Assembly: GCA_014380965.1 (NCBI GenBank)
Contig: JACMIV010000022.1
Span: 1-9,854 of the forward strand
Direction of reading: 5' to 3'
DNA from: Rhizobiaceae bacterium
GTDB lineage: Bacteria > Pseudomonadota > Alphaproteobacteria > Rhizobiales > Rhizobiaceae
DNA: 9,854 bases
Below, in pieces: positions 6,727-9,854 of the stretch. The stretch's first letter is position 1; every line of letters starts with the position of its first letter. A program made the position numbers and the translations under genes. The notes beneath the pieces are model-generated. The model saw only the letters and a program-made list of their open reading frames with translations, was not told where the DNA came from and made no database searches.

Positions 6727-6952
6727 CCATGGCCGGAGGGGCCGGTCCGCCGTTTCAACGGTTCGCCGAAGCCCGGGAAACCTTCAACTGCCGTCATTTC
6801 AGCCACGTGCGCTTCATTCCGCCCGATCGGCCGAGGACGCCACTCGCGAACTCCCTATATAGGATGCACGACGTGCTTTCGCGATGCAAAAGACTCTATC
6901 GACGAGAAAGCTCATCATGGCGCGGCGAGAGGGTCCAAGCCGAAAGCCGGCC
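6727..6952. other. purF leader and promoter region
   Basis: A 226-bp gap between two same-strand genes, far longer than the other gaps on this strand. It holds a TATATA box with an 11-bp inverted repeat beside it, a 12-bp inverted repeat close to the purF start and a GGCC-loop-GGCC hairpin directly before the start codon. The inverted repeat CCGTTTCAACGG lies at 6750-6761; the GGCC arms are at 6731-6734 and 6740-6743. I see no clear terminator for cvpA and no coding potential. Confidence 0.5.
6856..6876 (-). promoter_or_regulatory. Possible purF promoter -10 box and operator-like inverted repeat
   Basis: TATATA (6856-6861) lies in an otherwise GC-rich leader. Read on the minus strand it could be a -10 box, starting transcription near 6849 and giving a leader of about 120 nt. 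Directly upstream on that strand is GCACGACGTGC (6866-6876), a perfect 5-bp inverted repeat about one central base, which would fall inside the -35/-10 spacer, a typical place for repressor binding. No good -35 is found at the normal distance; TTGCAT at 6889-6884 is 22 bp away. The regulator is unknown. Confidence 0.33.
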
Positions 6953-7582
6953 TTAATTGACGGGAGCAGGAGCGCCGCCGCCGGCTCCCTCGATCGCGTC
7001 TTCGATCGAATTCGGTTCCGCAGGCGCAGTTTCGCCCGGAGCCGGCTCGCTCGCGGCCGGTGGCTCAAGCTGCTCACGGAGTTGCTCGGGCAGCAGCTCG
7101 ACGGGCTTTTCCGGGACGGCTGCGATGAGCTGCGCGCCGAGATCGTCAAGATAGGGCTTCGACAGGGCGTCCACGACCCAGGTCGGCTGGGTGTCCGCCG
7201 GGCTCAGCCAGTTGAAGAAGAGCATCGCAACGACGACGAGCAAAAGGCCGCGCGCCGCGCCGAAGACGAAGCCGAGGGTCCGGTCGAGCGCGCCGATCCG
7301 GCTGTCGATGATGAAGTCGGCGATCCGAAGCGTGATGAACGAAACGATGATGAGCGCGATGACGAAGATGCCGAGACCCGCGGCGACCATCGCGACCTTC
7401 TCGCTTGAGATGTATTGCTGCACAAATGGCGTCGCATCCTCGTAGAAGAAGAAGGCCGCCGCCGCCGCCGCCGCCCAAGACACGACAGACAGGACCTCGC
7501 GCGAGAAACCGCGGACCATCGCGAGAAGCGCGGACACGAGCATGATCCCGACAAGGATCGCATCGAGTAGCGTGACGGTCAT
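6953..7582 (-). CDS. cvpA: CvpA family membrane protein
   Basis: A 209-residue inner-membrane protein with four predicted spans (about 4-22, 29-46, 64-87 and 104-125). It has the CvpA opening pattern LLDAILVGIMLVSALLAMVRGFSREVLS around 5-32, and R-GALDRTLGFVFGAARGLLL at 95-115, the most conserved part of the family. The C-terminus (about 158-209) is an acidic Pro/Ala/Glu-rich tail that is probably disordered. The family was named for colicin V production in E. coli, where the gene lies just before purF and mutants affect envelope integrity; its biochemical role is unknown. The gene also precedes purF here, although 226 bp away. A run of seven alanines (37-43) in the second span is encoded by a trinucleotide repeat. 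AAGG and GGGG stretches within 14 nt of ATG 7582 provide a modest ribosome site. Confidence 0.92.
   Translation of the reverse strand: MTVTLLDAILVGIMLVSALLAMVRGFSREVLSVVSWAAAAAAAFFFYEDATPFVQQYISSEKVAMVAAGLGIFVIALIIVSFITLRIADFIIDSRIGALDRTLGFVFGAARGLLLVVVAMLFFNWLSPADTQPTWVVDALSKPYLDDLGAQLIAAVPEKPVELLPEQLREQLEPPAASEPAPGETAPAEPNSIEDAIEGAGGGAPAPVN
7445..7475. repeat. Trinucleotide repeat inside cvpA: (GAA)3 then (GCC)7
   Basis: On the plus strand three GAA units (7445-7453) are followed, after one G, by seven GCC units (7455-7475). On the coding strand this reads as Ala codons then three Phe codons within the second membrane span of CvpA. Loss or gain of a unit would change helix length by one residue without breaking the frame. 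Confidence 0.85.
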
Positions 7583-7682
7583 TCAGCCCCAACCTTGTCG
7601 TCTGTGCCGGATGCGCGCAACGCCGTTCTGGGCAACGCAGCACGTCCCGTATCGTCCGCATCGAACCGAGGCCGGTTGCCCG
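7583..7682. other. radA-cvpA intergenic region
   Basis: A 100-bp gap between radA and cvpA, both on the minus strand. AACCG (7664-7668) and CGGTT (7673-7677) form a small 5-bp hairpin with a 4-nt loop, 6 bp past the radA stop, without a T-run. It could weakly end radA transcription. No clear promoter for cvpA is seen. Confidence 0.35.
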
Positions 7683-9098
7683 TCAATCCTCAGCCGTCCT
7701 CCTCGTCGGGTCTCCCCCGACCCCGGCACCGCCAGCCACCCGCGCAACGAGGTCGGGAAGGTGCTCGACTTCGTGGATCGTCACGTCGCGACCCTTCGGC
7801 AGATCGGCACTGAGAGAAGGCAGGACAGCCTGGCCGAAACCAAGTTTTTCCGCTTCCTTCACCCTTTGCGCCGAGTGGGCGACGGGCCGCACGGCCCCGG
7901 AGAGGCTTATTTCGCCGAAATAGACGCAATCGGAAGGCAGAGCAAGTCCGGAGAGCGAGGAGACGAGGGCCGCTGCGACCGCGAGATCGGCTGCCGGCTC
8001 CGAGATCCGAAAACCGCCGGCGACGTTGAGATAGACGTCGTGTTGGCCGAGGCGGACCGCGCAATGCGCTTCGAGCACCGCGAGCACCATGGCGAGGCGC
8101 GGCTGATCCCAGCCCACCACGGCGCGACGCGGCGTGCCGAGGGCGGACGGGGCGACGAGCGCCTGGATCTCGACGAGCACCGGCCGAGTGCCCTCCATGC
8201 CCGCGAAGACGGCCGCGCCGGGCGCCTTGGCATTGCGCTCGCCGAGGAAGAGCTCCGACGGGTTCTGGACCTCGCGAAGGCCGATGTCGGACATCTCGAA
8301 GACGCCGATCTCGTCGGTCGGGCCGAACCGGTTCTTCACTGTCCGCAAGATCCGGAAGTGGTGCCCGCCTTCGCCCTCGAAATAGAGGACCGCATCGACC
8401 ATATGTTCGACCACCCGAGGCCCGGCGATCTGTCCGTCCTTGGTGACGTGGCCGACGAGAATCACCGCCGCGCCGCTGGATTTTGCGTATTTCACCAACG
8501 CCTGCACGCCGGTCCGCACTTGCGTCACCGTGCCGGGCGCCGATTCCGCCATGTCCGACCACAGTGTCTGGATCGAATCGATGATCACGAGGTCCGGTCG
8601 CTTGTCGTAGCCAAGTGTAGCGAGGATTTCCTCGACAATTGTATCCGCCAAGAGGAGGACAACCGTGTCGGCCGCCTTCAGCCGTTGTGCGCGGAGCCGC
8701 ACTTGCGCAACCGCCTCTTCGCCCGACACGTAGACGACCCGGTGGCCGCCGCGCGAAAGACCTGCCGCCGCCTGCATCAGAAGCGTCGACTTGCCGATGC
8801 CGGGATCGCCACCGATGAGGATCACGCCGCCGGCGACGATGCCGCCGCCGAGGGCGCGGTCGAGCTCGTCGATGCCGGTCGGCTGCCGGTCGGCGTCGGT
8901 CGCCTCGATCTCGGCCAGCGTCGACACCGCCTCCACCGGCAGGAGGCCGCGGCCGGCCGCGTAGCGCGGCTTGCCGGCGCTTTCCGCGACCGACTCGACA
9001 AGCGTGTTCCAGGCGCCGCAATGAGGGCATTTGCCGAGCCACTTGGCGTTCGTGCCGCCGCACTCGGTGCAGGTGTAGACCGACTTTTCCTTCGCCAT
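7683..9098 (-). CDS. radA: DNA repair protein RadA (branch migration ATPase)
   Basis: RadA is a RecA-like ATPase that drives branch migration of recombination intermediates and helps process stalled forks. Domains in order: an N-terminal zinc finger with Cys10, Cys13, Cys24 and Cys27; a RecA-type core with Walker A GGDPGIGKST (96-105), VSGEE (124-128), Walker B VIIDSIQTLW (171-180) and the RadA-specific KNRFG motif (255-259); and a C-terminal Lon-protease-like domain (about 280-455) with the LNVAGGFRISEPAADLAVAAAL block (357-378) and GEISLSGAVRPV (395-406). RadA uses the last domain as a scaffold, not as a protease. At 471 residues it is full length, with a short Gly/Arg-rich tail. ATG 9098 gives MAKEKSVYTCTECG, the normal RadA opening, although no good ribosome site precedes it. 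It diverges from the exporter at 9160 with 61 bp between them. Confidence 0.97.
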   Translation of the reverse strand: MAKEKSVYTCTECGGTNAKWLGKCPHCGAWNTLVESVAESAGKPRYAAGRGLLPVEAVSTLAEIEATDADRQPTGIDELDRALGGGIVAGGVILIGGDPGIGKSTLLMQAAAGLSRGGHRVVYVSGEEAVAQVRLRAQRLKAADTVVLLLADTIVEEILATLGYDKRPDLVIIDSIQTLWSDMAESAPGTVTQVRTGVQALVKYAKSSGAAVILVGHVTKDGQIAGPRVVEHMVDAVLYFEGEGGHHFRILRTVKNRFGPTDEIGVFEMSDIGLREVQNPSELFLGERNAKAPGAAVFAGMEGTRPVLVEIQALVAPSALGTPRRAVVGWDQPRLAMVLAVLEAHCAVRLGQHDVYLNVAGGFRISEPAADLAVAAALVSSLSGLALPSDCVYFGEISLSGAVRPVAHSAQRVKEAEKLGFGQAVLPSLSADLPKGRDVTIHEVEHLPDLVARVAGGAGVGGDPTRRTAED

Positions 9099-9147
9099 CC
9101 GATCGACTGTAGCCGCGCCGCGACCGCCCTCGCGAAGGCGCCGCTCC

Positions 9148-9153
9148 TATGAT
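9148..9153 (+). promoter_or_regulatory. -10-like box next to the exporter start codon
   Basis: TATGAT ends 6 bp before ATG 9160, so a transcript from it would begin at or within a base of the start codon. No matching -35 is present at 9125-9130 (CGCCCT). The call rests on one hexamer. Confidence 0.3.
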
Positions 9154-9159
9154 CCGTGC

Positions 9160-9786
9160 ATGAGTCTCTCGCTCTGGCTCGCCTTCTTCGCCGCCGCGTG
9201 GGCGATCAGCATTTCGCCGGGCCCCGGCGCGGTGGCAGTGATGAGCGCGTCGCTGAACCATGGCTTCGCGCGCGGCTACTTCGCGACCTTCGGCCTGATC
9301 CTCGGTTTCTGGACCCAGCTCCTGATCGTGGCCGTCGGTCTCGGCGCGGTGATCGCCACGTCGGCGACGGCCTTCGCGGTCGTGAAGTGGGCTGGCGTCG
9401 CCTACCTGGTCTGGCTCGGCGTCCGCCAATGGCGAGCGGCGCCGGTGCCTTATGCCGCAGCGGGCGCGCTGGCGTCGACGACGTCGCGACGGCGGCTGGT
9501 CGGCGAGGCTTGGCTGCTCAACGCCGTCAATCCGAAGGGCACGGCGTTCATGCTCGCCGTCGTGCCGCAATTCCTGACCCCGGGCGAGCCGCTGCTGCCG
9601 CAGTACCTCGTCATCGCCGCGACGCTGACCTTCACCGACCTGGTCGTCAACGCCGTCTACGCGGCACTCGCGGCGCGGCTGCTCGGGCTGCTGCGGACAC
9701 CGGTCCGGGTGCGCGCGGTGAACCGCGTCTTCGGCAGCCTTTTCATCGGCCTCGGCGTGCTGCTGGCGACCTTCAAGCGAACCTAG
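9160..9786 (+). CDS. LysE/RhtB family amino-acid exporter
   Basis: A 208-residue inner-membrane protein of the LysE/RhtB superfamily, which exports amino acids such as homoserine, threonine or lysine using the proton gradient. It has the family opening WLAFFAAAWAISISPGPGAVAVMSASLNHG (6-35), the GYFATFGLILGFW block (39-51), and NAVNPKGTAFMLAVVPQF (121-138) in the second half. About six membrane spans are expected, around 5-22, 41-64, 70-90, 113-137, 145-172 and 188-204. It is full length; the substrate cannot be told. ATG 9160 fits the family N-terminus, but no Shine-Dalgarno sequence precedes it. A -10-like TATGAT at 9148-9153 would place the transcript start on the ATG itself. It is divergent from radA and functionally unrelated to its neighbours. 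Confidence 0.93.
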   Translation: MSLSLWLAFFAAAWAISISPGPGAVAVMSASLNHGFARGYFATFGLILGFWTQLLIVAVGLGAVIATSATAFAVVKWAGVAYLVWLGVRQWRAAPVPYAAAGALASTTSRRRLVGEAWLLNAVNPKGTAFMLAVVPQFLTPGEPLLPQYLVIAATLTFTDLVVNAVYAALAARLLGLLRTPVRVRAVNRVFGSLFIGLGVLLATFKRT

Positions 9787-9809
9787 CCCGCCCCGGGGCC
9801 CGCGCGCCG

Positions 9810-9854
9810 TCAGCCCGGATCGGAGACCTTGGCCCGGCCGGCCTTCACCTGCGA
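9810..9854 (-). CDS. Possible C-terminal end of a minus-strand gene, truncated by the window edge
   Basis: Read on the minus strand from the window edge, 14 codons (SQVKAGRAKVSDPG) run to a TGA at 9812-9810, converging on the exporter that ends at 9786. The stretch is too short to recognise or to separate from chance in GC-rich DNA. The opposite strand is also open here. Layout makes a convergent neighbour reasonable. Confidence 0.25.
   Translation of the reverse strand, partial: SQVKAGRAKVSDPG

Noticed and set aside
5308..6960. 550-codon open frame on the plus strand, opposite purF
   Set aside because: It mirrors purF in a GC-rich genome where antisense frames stay open. The product is Arg/Asp/His-rich with no domain, while purF beneath it has every catalytic motif.
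7690..9570. 626-codon minus-strand frame and a 536-codon plus-strand frame (7542-9152) over radA
   Set aside because: Both are shadows of radA with strongly biased Arg/His composition and no motifs. The minus-strand frame also runs under the exporter.
9790..9799. GCCCCGGGGC palindrome after the exporter as a terminator
   Set aside because: No loop and no T-run; such runs are expected by chance at this GC content.
1..9854. Novel defence, mobile or secondary-metabolite system
   Set aside because: Every sizeable gene belongs to a known housekeeping or transport family. There are no recombinases, toxin-antitoxin pairs, phage genes, CRISPR spacing or flanking repeats.

Overview
The window looks like a stretch of core chromosome from a GC-rich alphaproteobacterium, most likely of the order Hyphomicrobiales (Rhizobiales). 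The evidence is the strong G/C bias at third codon positions, a short-form Psd that matches the rhizobial proteins in length and in the position of its self-cleavage site, and the radA-cvpA-purF-SDR gene order, which I recall from that order. The family or genus cannot be fixed from the sequence alone. I see no transposase, phage gene, tRNA, rRNA, CRISPR array or plasmid function.

Plus-strand left half: (1) the last 130 codons of an Atm1/MsbA-type ABC exporter (1-393), followed by a plausible GNRA-loop terminator; (2) about 430 bp of non-coding DNA with two further hairpins; (3) psd (835-1533) and pssA (1538-2371), 4 bp apart, the two enzymes that turn CDP-diacylglycerol into phosphatidylserine and then phosphatidylethanolamine; (4) kdsA (2418-3308), Kdo-8-phosphate synthase, 46 bp after pssA and probably in the same transcript. 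Its residues place it in the metal-dependent class.

Minus-strand right half, read from right to left: radA (9098-7683), cvpA (7582-6953), a 226-bp leader or promoter region, then the tightly packed unit purF (6726-5257), a short-chain dehydrogenase (5260-4517, 4-bp ATGA overlap with purF) and kdsD (4512-3400, 4-bp gap). KdsD makes the arabinose-5-phosphate that KdsA, encoded on the opposite strand and converging on it, condenses with phosphoenolpyruvate. At the far right a LysE/RhtB-type exporter (9160-9786, plus) diverges from radA. The last 45 bases may hold the end of another minus-strand gene.

Taken together, most of the window serves cell-envelope and nucleotide supply: phospholipid head groups (Psd, PssA), the Kdo sugar of lipopolysaccharide (KdsA, KdsD) and the first step of purine synthesis (PurF), with DNA repair (RadA) alongside. 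I found no new biological system. The best leads are the arrangement of the two Kdo genes tail to tail, the placement of kdsD in a purF operon, N-terminal extensions on both Kdo enzymes, an apparently structured purF leader without a Shine-Dalgarno sequence, and a possible leaderless start for the exporter.
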